Position numbers and translations under genes: made by a program. Shown here piece after piece: positions 44,581-57,433 of a stretch of 64,000 bases of DNA. The notes beneath the pieces were generated by a model. That model had not been told where the DNA came from. It saw only the letters and a program-made list of their open reading frames with translations, and did no database searches. The DNA comes from Aphelenchoides besseyi (taxonomy: Eukaryota; Nematoda; Chromadorea; Rhabditida; Aphelenchoididae): positions 17,484,001-17,548,000 of the forward strand of contig JAMPIQ010000001.1 of the NCBI GenBank assembly GCA_024699855.1, read 5' to 3'. Positions within the stretch are counted from its first letter, which is position 1. Each line of letters begins with the position of its first letter.

Positions 44581-47500
44581 GATGTTGAGCAGAACTGAAA
44601 TTCGTGAGTTAATTGATCGAAATACACAGTTTGTTCATCAAGCGATTAAACAGCGAAAGTCGACGGAGTAGAAGCGCATTGCGATTGAGCGTTCCAAGGT
44701 CAAGAACGTCGATTTTTGTTCGGAGCGAAATAAACAGAAAGCCGCAAATGGCAGCGAACCCTCTGGTAATTTGATATCTTTTGAACGGCAAAAGAGGACG
44801 AACCGAAATCATCGCTCGGTCAAAAACACCACTGCAAATCGATCGGCGGGCCCAAGCGCAAATGGGAACGGGGAGCCACGACTGTCGCAGCTGTTCTTGC
44901 CATTCTTCGTCTATTGCAATCTTTTCGAAAACAACAAGCTGTTGGGTCACTTTTCATTCCTCTCGTCGCATTGGGACGTGAGAAGATGAAAGTGCATTAA
45001 TCCTCTTGCCGATCAGCAGATATCGAAAGTGAATCACTTGATTGTTGTAAGAGGCGATGCAGAATTTCCAAAGAGCAAAACAACAAGAGTGATGATATCT
45101 CCTCGGAGTTACTCATTGGTCCACGAACCGACCTAATTGCATCTAATGGAGAGTTTCATCACAAAAATTGTGACAGGCCGTAAATCAAAAGTCCAAACGA
45201 GCGAATTCCCAAATTGAACACGTTGCTTTTTGGGTCCACAGCCATCTCTTATCGCACTTATCAACTCGAATATGCTGAGGCCAAAAGCCGACCGTTTGCA
45301 CACAATCATAATCAACGGGAATTATCAATTAGGAAAGATAAGACAAACGCACGTTAAGTAATCACAAAGACAATTTATGGCAATTCGAAAAACTGAACAA
45401 AAGAACACAAATCAATTCATGGATTAGAAGAAAATGAACGGACCGCAAACGTTTCTACTCGTAACCTTTGACTCTGGAACCACCAAAACACGCCAATGAA
45501 CATTTTCTTCGCAAGAAATGCGATAACTGACGGTTGAAAACATGTGTAACTCTTCTAGATTTCAACAATCACCAACAAAAAGGATCATTGGTGAATTACA
45601 ACCAAAAAACTTGTCGTCGTATGTGAGAAAACAGTCGAAACGTCTATGACATACACCGGTGGACCTGTCGAGATGATCTTCAGTCACCAAATTGTCGACG
45701 TCCAGTTCTCAATGTTCTGTAACCTTGCGAAAATGCAGTATCGTAAAAGTATAAAGAATCAACATCTCGCGTTTCATCAGCAAATAACCAATCACGGCAA
45801 TGTGTCTGTGAACATGAAAAGCATTAATTGATTGCAGAGGTTTTGCTGTCGAGTGTTGGCAATAAAACTATAGAACTCGCAAATTTGTTTGTTTATTACA
45901 ATAAGTCAATACTTTGTATTCGCCGAATCTCATCAAACAGAATCTCAGGCATCACTTACGATCCTAAGGTTGAGGTCGTGTGCACCGTTAAAATTAATCG
46001 TTTGGATGATATCAACTTTACAAACAAACTGTTGATAAGATTGAAAAGTCTCTTTGTATTACGTTTTAAGAAAGAACTATTGGGTTTGCAATAAGAACAC
46101 AAAGATTTCGAAAACACAACTACATGATGAGCTTCAACTGTTGAGTTATAGACTCAAATTTCAATTCGAAATTGAGATGAGCAAATGATACAGTAGAATC
46201 GGTGTTTTCATCTGACTGACTCTTCGAAAGTTTTAACGAAAATATGCGAGATTACTGTCGCACAAGAAGAGAGTCTCGTCGAACGGAAACCTGCACCTGT
46301 TTCCCTGATCAACATGACAAAAACCCGAAAACCTCATTTTGTCGATTGTATAATATTTCAACTTTTGGTCACGATGAATTCTAGTTATTCGAATGCTCCT
46401 GTACAATGTCGACTCATCGTCTTTCTTCCATCTTTAACATGATGGGAACTTCGAGTATTACCGGTACTTGCGGCAATTGGACTATGGTTGATTTTGAGAA
46501 CTTATAATCTCAAACTGAACATAAGTAAAGTGAGTAACACATAGGAAGTAAAAGCTACTTCTAGGTTTCTGAAATAGAGCAGTCGAAGTTGCGGGTGCGT
46601 GTATGCATCTGCACTACTTTAACAGTTATGTGGCTGTACACCGTCGTTTAGTACTACATGAATCGGACAAGCATCCCACTGTTTATTCTTAGTAATGGAC
46701 TGATAGGATGGCTGCGACATCACTTATTCCATCTTTTGCGGCAAAGCCATTGCAATCATAGACAAAATTATTCAACCGAGAGACAAACCGCAATCATTGA
46801 TGAGTATTTCTTTGGAGAAAAAGGTTGCAATTTTGAATAATACAATGAACTTAAAAGACTAACAAGTCTTTTGTTGAATAAAAGGATACCTAGTGATCAT
46901 TGATTGAAATCACAGATTTTGTTGCATCAATGAAAACGGCGCTTAAGATTGGTTTAACGTCTTGTCAACGATGAGTAACTTATTTTCTATTATAAGTTAA
47001 TCGATGTCAATTTCCTTCTCGACACGCTAAAACGCAACAACTAAACTACCGGTCAAAGACTTTTTCTTTGATCCTTAAACCTTAAGTTCATCTTTATTGT
47101 AGCAAATGTGGAATAAATTAGACTTTTAATAATGATAATCACATAGTTGATGGCCTATCGTATATTCATTTCAGTCAAGTGAATTTATAGTGCGTGGATT
47201 TGGGTGAAACTGACTTCATTCAAGCGTTGGATTGGGCGTGGTCAATGCGTTATCATTCTCTTGAAGGTCCACGTAATGAAATTTCTAAAAAACAACGCAA
47301 TCCAATGAATTTGTTTCCAGCACAAACTGATCGTTTCAATCATCGACGCTTAATGGATCAAGAGAAAGTTCATCAATTGGCCATGACGTTCGACAGCCGA
47401 AGCTCATGAAGAGCAAGATGATTTATGACCATTTCTTTACCAATTGTCTACATTTACATTCCTATATCAGAAAACTGTGCACATTATAGAGAATGTTTTA

Positions 47501-47603
47501 TTTGGTCTACAACTACAAATCACAAGTATCGTTTATTTGAATGAACACAAGACAACTAGAATAATTTGATATAACATTAAAAACTAACAACCGGAATGTG
47601 CCT
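44581..47603. other. 3 kb AT-rich intergenic region, no supported gene
   Basis: Mostly AT-rich with scattered short frames. At 47190-47409 an open frame after a TATAG acceptor reads ETDFIQALDWAWSMRYHSLE and ends in a stop. It could be an orphan last exon, but I cannot link it to anything. Confidence 0.4.
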
Positions 47604-48879
47604 TCAGATTTTAGACGGAATGGTGACAAAGTGCCATTTGTCGACGTCTTCGGGCAACGGGCTGTCGACTCCAATATCCTTTTGAGCGTCAACAATCTTC
47701 TTCCATTCAGTATCATCAGCCTTGTGGGCTGCTCCAGGAGTATGTGTTTCGCTAAACAGCAAACGATCAAGAATCACAAGTCAATTCGTGAACTTACGTG
47801 TTCAACTGTGAGTTTCCTTCCTTGATCAGCGACTTCCAGAAAGCGTTCGTTTGATTGATAACTTCATGAGCAAACTCGCGGTTTTTGAATTCGCCATTGA
47901 ATCCGAACGAGTTTTCTGGTTTGCCGGCCGGGATCTTGTAGATCTTGAACCACTCGTATGTTGCGCTCAACAATCCCGGAAACTCGCTTTCAACATCGGT
48001 AATGTCATTGATGTACGAGGCCGCTGGATCGTTGACATCAATGCCAACCAATTTCCAATCGGTTTCGCCCTCATCCAACAGAGCGATCACACCCAACACT
48101 TTGACCTAAAAAAGAAGTTGAATAGACAGGAAAACGACGAAACAACTCACTTGAACGATCGCTCCTCGATGTTGAACTTTTTGTCCAATTTCGACGATGT
48201 CGATTGGATCGTTGTCTCCGAGTGCATTTGTGGCTTCGTCTTTGTGATTTGGATCTTCCCATGTTTGTGGCAGTGCACCGTAATTCCAAATGTATCCTTT
48301 GTGCGGAAAAATGTTATGGACAAAACGTGGAAGACCCTTCTTTTCATCCTGCTTAATCGGCGAGAGTGGTTCTTTAGTAGCCATCTGAAAAGAAGTCATA
48401 AAACAGTAAAAACAAGTGATTAATCTCTGACCTCCATTTTTGCGTTTGACCAACGCGGAATCTCAACGACCATGTTAAATATCTTCTTCTCCTCATCCGC
48501 GTAAAGTGGAATGTCGTGCCACGGCGAAATCAAGCCATTTGGTCCCTCTGAAATGTCAAGAGCAAGTTTACAAGAACAAACGCAGGTAACCTACTGATGT
48601 AAAGACGATAGTTGAGAGAGTAGAGATTGCCCTTTTCGACCACTTGGTACGGACTGTTGTCACCGTGCGCCATCGTTGGTTTAGACCCGCTGAAGGTTTG
48701 ACGTCGCTGAGTGTCGGAGTTGAACGAACTGGAACGACGATTGGGATCAACGGCCAAGTTTCTGAAACAAAGAGTTACATTAACGACGATCTCAAAACTT
48801 CGTACTGGTCGTCTTGAACAAAAGTTTCTCGACAGTTGCAACAGTTTTTGATCATAGCATAAGCAATGTTTCGTGGCAT
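47604..48879 (-). CDS. Soluble inorganic pyrophosphatase (family I)
   Basis: Hydrolyses pyrophosphate to two phosphates, pulling biosynthetic reactions forward. ATG 48879 ([20 protein letters not shown]) splices over a 44 bp intron to [18 protein letters not shown], followed by [18 protein letters not shown]. Core motifs are [52 protein letters not shown], then [12 protein letters not shown], the family signature D-x-D-P-x-D with the metal-binding Asp residues. [17 protein letters not shown] and [20 protein letters not shown] follow. The last exon ends TIPSKI at 47604-47606. A cytosolic or mitochondrial location cannot be decided; the Cys-rich N-terminus is not a clear transit peptide. Complete; introns about 40 bp. 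Confidence 0.95.
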
Positions 48880-50475
48880 CTCAGCACATTTGCATTTTGT
48901 TGCGGAAAATGTGTTGCAACGTTGCGATGGAGTTTGACGTGATTATCAACCCGCTGCATTTAGTAACAGCAAGTACGCAGTTTTCGCTAATTTCGAATAA
49001 ACAGCGAAAAGTGTTTAACGAGTAATGGGAAGCCCGAACATGAGCGAAATGGCAACTGTGGTGAATTCTCTCTTATATTCACGTGCCAAATAATCTTCGC
49101 ACGACAAATCCGCAGTCCCTCTCGGAGTGTCTCTTCATTAGATGCCCAAAAGCCGCTGCTTCACCTCCGACACCCTTTAATACGATTCAATTGCATGCAC
49201 AAACCCAATCAAAAGATTGCTTTCAACTTTCGATAATGACCTGGACTTTGAAGTGCTAAAGTGTTTGGAGAACGTAAAAGTAATGAGTCCAAAAGAATGT
49301 TCGCAAACTCACTTCGTTTGTGATTTCAACGAATTCACGTCAACCGAACCGCGATGTTTGTTTGTCACAACGGGCATTTCAGTAGCCGTTAATGTGGTTT
49401 AGGAAATGAAATGACAGAAACTCCGACACAAACGGCGAATTTGGAATAGTCGTTAAACAGCGAAAAGACTTCCATACCGTTGGATTAAGTACGAGAATCT
49501 TGGTATTAATTTCGCTAATCCCACACGTAAAAGTCATAAGATGAAGGCGGAAAAGATCGAGAAGTTTTCTCTTTTGGAGAATCTCATTTGAAACAAAACG
49601 AACAAACCTCGTGAATTGAAAACCGTCGGTGCGTAGCAGACGAACGGTCAGAGTCGATAGAAGTGCTAAACGAGCTGCCAGCTGAAACATAACGAGAAGT
49701 GAGTAACGGAAGCTGTGGACAATCGGAAGGCGCATACACGAAATGAGTCACAGAGCTTAGGGGCAAACACATTTTTGAAGATCGAAAGCGAACGATTGTC
49801 GTCATCGGTTTTTGTGCTCAACAAACTCCAAGGAATTTTGATCGGAAACAAATCGATTTTGTTTCCGGAAACATTTTGCTCGATCGTTTCCTTCTGCTGA
49901 TCAGCTTCGAAGTGCGAAATCTTGTTGTCGCCAACTCAAAACAACGTGCTGTCCACGTTTCCGAACAACCAGACGGCTACTGCCGACCCACAGCATTCAG
50001 CACCACCGAGTGTTTGCAATCGATTGGCGACTATCGTGCACAAGTACACCAACCGCTCTCGTTGTTTACAACAACTTCTCTCGGCTTTCGCTTATCGAAC
50101 GTCGGCGAAAAGCCGAAAGATCGATCTTTCGTTTGTTTACGGGAGTTTGCACGAAAAAAGACGTCGACTTCATTTCGTTGCTTAATGTCTGAAATAGAGG
50201 CTTCAGACTTTGTACTGCGATTGTGCACTTAATACGCTCAAATGACGTTGAAAGATCACTTCGGACCAAACCATCGGTTACTCCCGTTTGCTCAGTCGAC
50301 ACGCAAAAAACGTGACAACCAACGCGCGAACCAACCGCCCACTGTTATCAGCAATCATCACGAACAAACAAACGAAAAACAACATACAAAAGCATCGGGA
50401 ACATAAATAGCAACCTTTCAACTTCGTCTGTTAGTTCGTGAATATTCGAGTGTTTCATTCGGTCTAATTTCAGAT
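48880..50475. other. Divergent intergenic promoter region
   Basis: About 1.6 kb between the leftward pyrophosphatase and the rightward folate gene. Short frames only. A TTTCAG four bases before ATG 50476 looks like a splice acceptor (trans or 5' UTR). Confidence 0.45.
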
Positions 50476-53400
50476 ATGAGCGATATACGTGGAGAGATTG
50501 TCAACGAAGCCGACAAGGCGACTCGAGAGTTGCTGGAGGAGGCGAAGAAGGACGTTGTTCAAGGCGATTGTCTAGCGATAGTTTGCGTTGGTGGCGATGA
50601 TGCAACGGCCGCAGCGGCCGATCTTCCCAATCTGCGATCTGCCGCTGAATCCATCGGTCTTCCGCTTCGACTGATCGCATTGCCAACCGAGAGCGGAAAG
50701 AACTCGGTCATTACGGCAATTCACCAAGCAAATCGAGCCAACGACGTGGTCGGTGTGGTCCTGTTGGCTGATGAATCGAGAGCCGACTGGTCGGAGCTAC
50801 GCGACACAATCAATCCGGCCAAAGATGCCGCTGGAGTAACAAGTGCAAACACGAGCAAAGTGGCACACGCAGCGCGAGAAGACGTCGTCCCACCGGCAAA
50901 GTCAACGGCAATCTTGGAGATCATCAGAAGAAAAATCGGTTTGTTTCGGTGTCCCCAAAAAGTCTCATAAGTGATTTTTAGGCAAATTCGAAGGTCTTTC
51001 GATTGTTGTTGTTGCCGGTCCGATTCCCGATGAATCGGAGGTTTTGATTACGCTGTTGGCTCGTCACGGCGCTGCAGCAACGTTAATTCGCGACTCTGCG
51101 GCTCCGATCATTGAGCGTTTAGCTAGTGCAGACATTTTCATTGTTTTGGATCACAAATCGAAAATTCAACTTCCGAGTAACCGAAGAGCGAAGTTGATCA
51201 TCAGTTTCGCTCAGTCGGTCAAAGGCGATGCCCCAGCGGAATCACTTCGCAAATTCCTGGCCCACCAAATCGTACGCAATGCTGCACGACATAGTCGAGA
51301 TCTTCACGATGAAAGTGTATGTTGCATATTCTTGATATGGTAACGAATTGAACTTTCAGGTAAGAGTCGATTGGAAGTTGGAGAAATTGAAAGCCAATCG
51401 AAAGACACCGGTTCCATCGGATATCAACATTTCTCGTGCACATACGATTAAACCTATTCGAACAGTAATCAATGACTTTTCCATTACTCACCTATCTCTA
51501 TTTTAGGTTGCCGATGAAATTGGGTTGTTGCCGTTTGAATTGGAAGAATACGGTTATAGCAAAGCGAAAGTCTCGGTTGGGATTCTCGATCGTATGAAAC
51601 AACGAAAAGATGGACGTTACATTATTGTCGTTGGAATCACTCCAACACCGTTGGGTGAAGGTAAAAGTACAACAACCATTGGGATTGCACAGGCGCTCAG
51701 TACAGTCTACGATCGTCCAACTTTTGCGTGTGTTCGACAACCGAGTCAAGGACCAACATTTGGAATTGTGAGTTTGTGTTGCCAATCTTCAGTTATCGCT
51801 ATTTGTAGAAAGGCGGAGCTGCTGGTGGTGGTTATTCCCAAGTTGTTCCAATGGAGGAGTTCAATGTAATATCCATTTATTGTAGACAATAATTTTTGGT
51901 TATTTGCAGTTGCATTTGACCGGAGATATTCATGCAATCACGGCGGCCAACAATCTTCTCTCGGCGGCTATTGATGCTCGAATGTTCCACGAATCGACAC
52001 AAAGCGACGAAGCCCTGTTTAATCGTCTAGTTCCGAAATCCAAGAATGGTAATTGACTATAAGAAATGGACACTGATATTGAGATCTTAGGTACTCGTCC
52101 ATTGAGTGCAATTCAGAGACGACGACTTCAACGTCTCAAACTTTCGAGCGTTGACGACGCAGAGAAATTGGATGCCGAGCAACGTCGTCGCTTCAGTCGT
52201 CTGGACATTGATCCCGAAACAATCACTTGGTGTCGTGTATTGGATACAAGTGATCGATTTTTGCGAGAAGTGGAAATTGGTCGAGGGCCAAGTGAAAAGG
52301 TTGATGACCTTTCTTTGGAATAAAAACAACCCCCGATGTTTCAGGGACACACTCGGATTACAAAGTTTACAATTTCCGTTGGAAGTGAAGTAAGTTTGAA
52401 GGTTTCTTGTGATTTCAACTCATCGTGTTTCTAGTTGATGGCAATCTTGTCGTTAAGTTTAAGTTTGTCGGATATGCGAGATCGAATTTCGCGAATTGTT
52501 GTTGCCAGCGATAAGAATGGCAATCCAGTGACTTGCGACGATGTTGGAGTGACAGGTGCAATGACTGTTCTCCTAAGAGATACAATTCGTCCAACCTTGA
52601 TGCAAACAATTGAGGGATCTCCAGTTTTCGTCCACGCCGGACCGTTCGCCAACATCGCTCATGGAGCGAGTTCGGTGATTGCCGATCGTGTTGCTTTGAA
52701 GTTGGTTGGACCGGATGGCTTTGTTATCACTGAAGCGGGATTCGGAATGGACATTGGTGGCGAAAAGTTCTTCGACATCAAATGCCGTGATTCGGGACTC
52801 CGTCCGAATGTTGTGGTTGTTGTTGCGACGGTTCGAGCGCTGAAGATGCACGGTGGTGGGCCGCCGGTAGTTGCGGCTGCCGGATTACCCTCGGCGTACA
52901 GTCAACCGAATCTCGACTTGTTACGAGCCGGTTGCGATTCGAATCTGCGAAAACAAGTGGAGAATGCGAGCAAATTCGGAGTCCCGGTGGTTGTTTGTGT
53001 GAACAAATTTAGCAGCGATACCGAGGAAGAACTCAAATTGGTCGAGTCGAAGGCAAAGGAGTTTGGAGCATTTGGCGGTGTTGTTTCTGAGCACTGGGAA
53101 AAAGGCGGTGAAGGAGCCAAAGAATTGGCGCGTGTGGTGATGGAAGCAAGCGAAAAGCCAAGTAACTTCAAGTCAGTTGAACTCATTCTTTCTCATCTTC
53201 TTTATCGTTTCCAGATTCCTCTATGACACAAAACTTCCGATTAAAGCAAAAATCGAAACGATTGCACGTGAAATCTACGGAGCTGCAAACGTCGAATATG
53301 CTGAAGCAGCGGAGAAATCGATTGACCGATACACTCGTCAAGGATTCGATCATCTCCCGATTTGCATGGCCAAAACCCAAATGTCTTTGTCTCACGATCC

Positions 53401-53665
53401 AAACATGAAAGGCGCTCCAACCGGTCAGATAACTCAATCAAGATCAAACTGATTTCTTTATTTAGGTTTTACTCTACCGGTCCGCGAAGTGAGCATTTCA
53501 GTTGGCGCTGGATTCATCTTTCCGCTCTGTAAGTCTAGTCTTCTGATTCTTGTTCATTGAGATTCAGGCGGTGAAATCATGACGATGCCCGGACTGAACA
53601 CTCGACCCTGCTTCTTCGATATTGATATCGATCCGGAGACCGAAATTATCGATGGATTGTTTTAA
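50476..53665 (+). CDS. C1-tetrahydrofolate synthase with intact formate-THF ligase and degenerate DHCH domain
   Basis: The C-terminal two thirds is a 10-formyl-THF synthetase (formate + ATP + THF). Seen motifs are [20 protein letters not shown] (ATP loop), [98 protein letters not shown] and [16 protein letters not shown]. The end reads [20 protein letters not shown]. The N-terminal about 290 residues align with the dehydrogenase/cyclohydrolase domain ([48 protein letters not shown]) but lack the catalytic Tyr/Lys pair, the second Asp of KDVDG, the GRSxxVGxP nucleotide loop and the PVPGGVGPMT segment. This mirrors mitochondrial MTHFD1L of vertebrates, but no transit peptide is evident. About ten exons; introns 36-50 bp. 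Confidence 0.93.
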
Positions 53666-53752
53666 GCCTTTTCCACATTGCTAGCATAGCAAGCATAACA
53701 ATTAAATGTAGACAAGTATTTAATAAACAAGTTTATTCAAAACAATAAAAAC

Positions 53753-54474
53753 TCACTTGAAACACGAGCCTTCGGGAGTATTAAACATCTCATTAGCTAG
53801 TCGTTGGAAGGCACGAAGTTCATCGGGAGTCAGCGATTTCAACAGTTCTTCCTCGTTGTCCACATCGAAGTTCATCGCTGCCAACTGTCGATCGAGGTCC
53901 TTTTCATCTAACGCTTCAAAATCCCGCATCGCATCATTGGCCACGCTGTTCAGATACTCGGGTTCGTCATCCGAATCGAAGACCAACTCTTCGTCGGGTC
54001 TAAATTTTTATGTTAATGTTAAGATTAACGTGAACTTACCCAAGTGGTATCTCTGGATTCAGTTCTTTTTCGGTCTTCGTTTGATCTTCACTTCGATGTT
54101 TCTGCATGTACTCGGAAAACGTCAGTTTGTAATTTGGTGTTGAAGAGTCGGGACCATTCAAAGCGGCTGATTTCTGTTCATTTTGTGACATTGACGGACG
54201 TTCCTTCTCGTCTTCGCTTTCGTCGTCACTGTCCACTTTCTCTTCGTCCTAAATTCAGTGATTGAACGAACAGAAACCATTCACTTACCTTCAAATGTTG
54301 AGCAATTTGCTCTTGATAGAAATGATTTGAACATTCGGCGTGAGCACGAGAGCGATAACATTTGAGACCACAAAATGGTTGTCGGCATCTCGAGCATTTG
54401 TACACATCGATCACGTCCATTGAACAGAAAGCACAAGTGCCATAACGTTTCGGCACAGCTTGTGAATCACTCAT
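53753..54474 (-). CDS. HIT-type zinc-finger protein, ZNHIT2-like
   Basis: ATG 54474 begins MSDSQAVPKRYGTCAFCSMD. The zf-HIT module follows: GTCAFCSMDVIDVYKCSRC, then QPFCGLKCYRSRAHAECSN and HFYQEQIAQHL, with the paired Cys and terminal His/Cys zinc ligands. The rest is acidic (DSDDESEDEKE, DEELVFDSDDEPEYLNSVAN) and ends in LLKSLTPDELRAFQRLANEM and GSCFK, stop 53753-53755. Three exons, introns of 40-50 bp. ZNHIT2 family members act with the R2TP/RuvBL chaperone complex in U5 snRNP assembly. The acidic linker and LTPDELRAF-type helix fit the family, though the protein (about 210 residues) is shorter than human ZNHIT2. It lies tail to tail with the folate gene, 87 bp apart. Confidence 0.8.
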
Positions 54475-54886
54475 CGCTGAAATCAATCGATTGAACTTTG
54501 ATTTAACTTTTGTTTGGATTTCTAAAGTTCTGTTGTTTGAACTTTATATCGAGAATTCATTCCTCAACTTCTGATCTTGTTTTTGCACGCACAGACAAAG
54601 CGAACGACATGCTTGTAATCTCCAGGTCTCAAATTGGAAGCCGCCTAACTCGCAAATCCAAGTGCTCATTTCCGGCTTAATCAGGACTTAGCGTAATTGT
54701 AGAAACAAGGATGAAATTAAACAACTTAATCTCGTGGCATATGACCGGTGGGATTGCCTTATAAACGGCGGTTTCGATCGTCGACTTTGACGCATCGACT
54801 GAACGTGTTGAAAAGACAACTACTGTGTCTAAACTTTAAAGTCTGTAAGTCGGAATTCATTCTACAAATGAATACATTTGTTTCAG
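54475..54886. other. Divergent promoter region and 5' UTR intron of the globin gene
   Basis: A donor at about 54845 (TCT|GTAAGT) and acceptor ending 54886 (TTTCAG) suggest a 42 bp 5' UTR intron just before the globin start codon. Confidence 0.4.
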
Positions 54887-55759
54887 ATGTACCGCAACGA
54901 ATTCAACAGTGCTCTTCTCATCTTGACAGCTGAATCAGCGGACAACAGAAAAGAAATGTCGAACCTAAGCCAAGGACTTGGAATGATCGAAGAAGCAACA
55001 ACGAAATTGGCAAAAATGAGTGTAAGAGCGGACAGTGGAATCGGAAGCATCGAGAGAACGAACAGCGAATCGACCACCGATCAAACAAACGATGAGCTTG
55101 AGAATCACGAGTTGTCCGATCAGGAAAGTGACAACTCCATGAATGCAAAAGAACTCACGATTGAAGGTCAGAAAGTAATCGGACATCATCAGTGATTTGC
55201 TGATTTTAGTGGAGAAAATGCACGAGCAAATTGGCCGCTTGACTTTGGCACAACGAGAGTTGTGTAGACAAAGTTACGTACAAATCCAAAAACACTCGGT
55301 TCGCTTCGGAATGACTGTTATGTTGCGGTACGACTCTCGATGTCAAACGAAAATTTTTCGCTTTCAGGCTTTTTTCTGATCATCCATCCTACAAAGACAT
55401 TTGGCCGCAGTTTCGAGAAGTGCCGGACAGCTCGTTGATGAACGCAGAGGCGCTTCGCAAACATGCCGCTGTCTACACCTGCGGAATACGGAAGGTGATC
55501 AGCTCGATGAGCGACGATGTCGAACTGGAAAAGGCGCTACGTCGAATTGCTCACGCACACGTTGAGCGAAACATTCACAAACGACATTTGATGGTACGAT
55601 AGAAAAAGAGAAGTTGGACAATGAGATGATATTTAGAGTATGCTTCCGTGTTTCTTGAAAGCATTCGAAGAATACAAAACGTTGGACGAACAAAGTCGAG
55701 AAGCGTGGACAACTTTGTTTGATGTTATCGCGAATTTGATTGATATTTTTCGTGTTTAA
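54887..55759 (+). CDS. Globin with Ser/Glu-rich N-terminal extension
   Basis: ATG 54887 lies directly after an acceptor. The first exon (about 92 codons: MYRNEFNSALLILTAESADN ... ADSGIGSIERTNSEST, then an acidic run) is low in hydrophobics and not globin. The globin fold follows over three exons: LTLAQRELCRQSYVQIQKHS (A helix), FGMTVMLRLFSDHPSYKDIW (B-C), and ALRKHAAVYTCGIRKVISSM, where H fits distal E7. Then come RRIAHAHVERNIHKRHL, with the proximal F8 His, and SMLPCFLKAFEEYK through SREAWTTLFDVIANLI (G-H). Both haem-pocket His are present, so haem binding is expected, possibly hexacoordinate as in many nematode neuronal globins. The role (redox or oxygen sensing) is inference. Stop 55757-55759. 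Confidence 0.85.
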
Positions 55760-56440
55760 GCAAAAATATTCCTCTTACCGTTGAGACCGAATTTATAGCC
55801 GGAACAATAAGATCGAATAAACGTTAACTTACCACTCTTTCCGTTGAACTCTAAAAGCTCGACGGCTCTGTTGAAACAGCATGCCACGAGTAAAGCACAG
55901 ATGCATTCTGGTCGAAGTAGAAATCGTACCGTATAATATGGTCTACACTTGTTTAGTGTTTATCTTCTGTTCGTTAAACTCAACCTTTGACGACAGTTTT
56001 CCATCCACAAAATGTCATGGGAACGATTGTAGACTGTGAACAAATGTACACAAATCATCTTTATTGAAAGTCTGCTCTTTGACTACGGAAATGATTAATG
56101 AGCTGTAAATCAAACTTCTAACCTTTATAGGCATTCTGACATAAAGCACTTTTGATCAAATAGCGATTTTTTGGCTATGACGAAAACTTATGTTTACAAT
56201 CGATAATTGGAAATCAGGAACATATTCAGACATTACCTAAAGTCGAGTGTCTTTAATTGACTACCAAACTCATCAGAATTAATTTCTGTAAGTCACATAA
56301 ACATTCTAATCTAAACACAGCAAGTATTAACAAACGAACTGAAAATACAACAGAGGAGAATCCTAACTACTCCAAGAGAGACCACCTTCCATTGTCTACA
56401 ACTGGAGAATCAGTGACTGTAAACGCCTGTAACTAACAGA
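55760..56440. other. Intergenic, AT-rich, nothing recognised
   Basis: AATAAA near 55815 may end the globin message. No gene seen. Confidence 0.4.
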
Positions 56441-56885
56441 ACAACAAACACTACTGATGAACTCAAAACCCTATGAATATCAACAGAATCCGATCAGCCA
56501 ACAAGCTAAAATACACAACACCCGCCATTCCCTTGTATAGTACGTCCATCGCGCAAATCGATGTAGTCCGGAGATTCTGGCTACAACTAGTGCTCATTTT
56601 ATATCAATAGAAAACCCAATAAACTGGCTATTCAATATGTCCACACTTGTAACTACTGGATAACTGAGAGAGAAATGAGAGCACTTCAAAGCCGAAAGAT
56701 TTGTCAAAAATCGTCCAAAATTGCAAAAGTTTGTGCAGACCTTCCCGTTGATGATTGTCACTTGCAATTTGGCACAAATATTAAAGAGATTAGGAGATTA
56801 TGATCCTAAAAGTCTAGAGAGCTGAACTTGACCGAGAGCAGAAATGGAGTCGAACATATAGTCGGAAATCGCCTAAAGTCGAGTA
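56441..56885 (+). repeat. Dispersed repeat, copy 2
   Basis: Direct-orientation match to 13673-14112. The two copies diverge by scattered substitutions and small indels, so insertion was not recent. No coding frame is conserved between them. Confidence 0.8.
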
Positions 56886-57433
56886 CCTCCGATTGACTAT
56901 GAAACTCTTTAGAATTAAGATATGAAGTTTGAAATGCTTACCGCGAATTCAACTCTTGTATTGACACTTCCAAATACTCCTTTCTAGGCTCGAAAGCTGT
57001 TCACTGCAAATCGTCAAGTCAACGCCAATTCACAAGCCTGGTTATAGGCAATTTGTTTGAAAAGTGACAGTCATAAGATTGAGTGTTTCCCGAGGTATTC
57101 ACTTGGACTCCATTTCATTAAGATGGTTGGAGTATTGACGGAGACATTGCTGGAAGAACCAAAAGTTTTGTTGACATCAAATGACAAGATTTGTCTTTGA
57201 AACGGAAAACATTAAGCCAATGGCGGGAGTTTCGTTCGAATCGTAGGCGCTGGAGCGTCGATTTCCATCACCATTTTTGCTTCTTGGTTATCATCGTGTT
57301 CGAAAACAATGGAAAACAACGACATCTCTTGGAACGATGGATAGGAATGTCTCGGTAAGTTCTCCGTTGGTTTTTGTCGACAACCGTCGATTTTCAGGCG
57401 AGACTTCGAGCGGCGGCTCAGCATCCGCCCACC
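56886..57433. other. Intergenic, promoter side of the coiled-coil gene
   Basis: GATTTTCAG ending near 57398 looks like a trans-splice acceptor for the gene starting at 57434. No other feature seen. Confidence 0.4.

Noticed and set aside
47190..47409. Possible last exon reading ETDFIQALDWAWSMRYHSLE
   Set aside because: Looks protein-like, but no upstream exon, start or family could be assigned, so it is noted only in the gap description.
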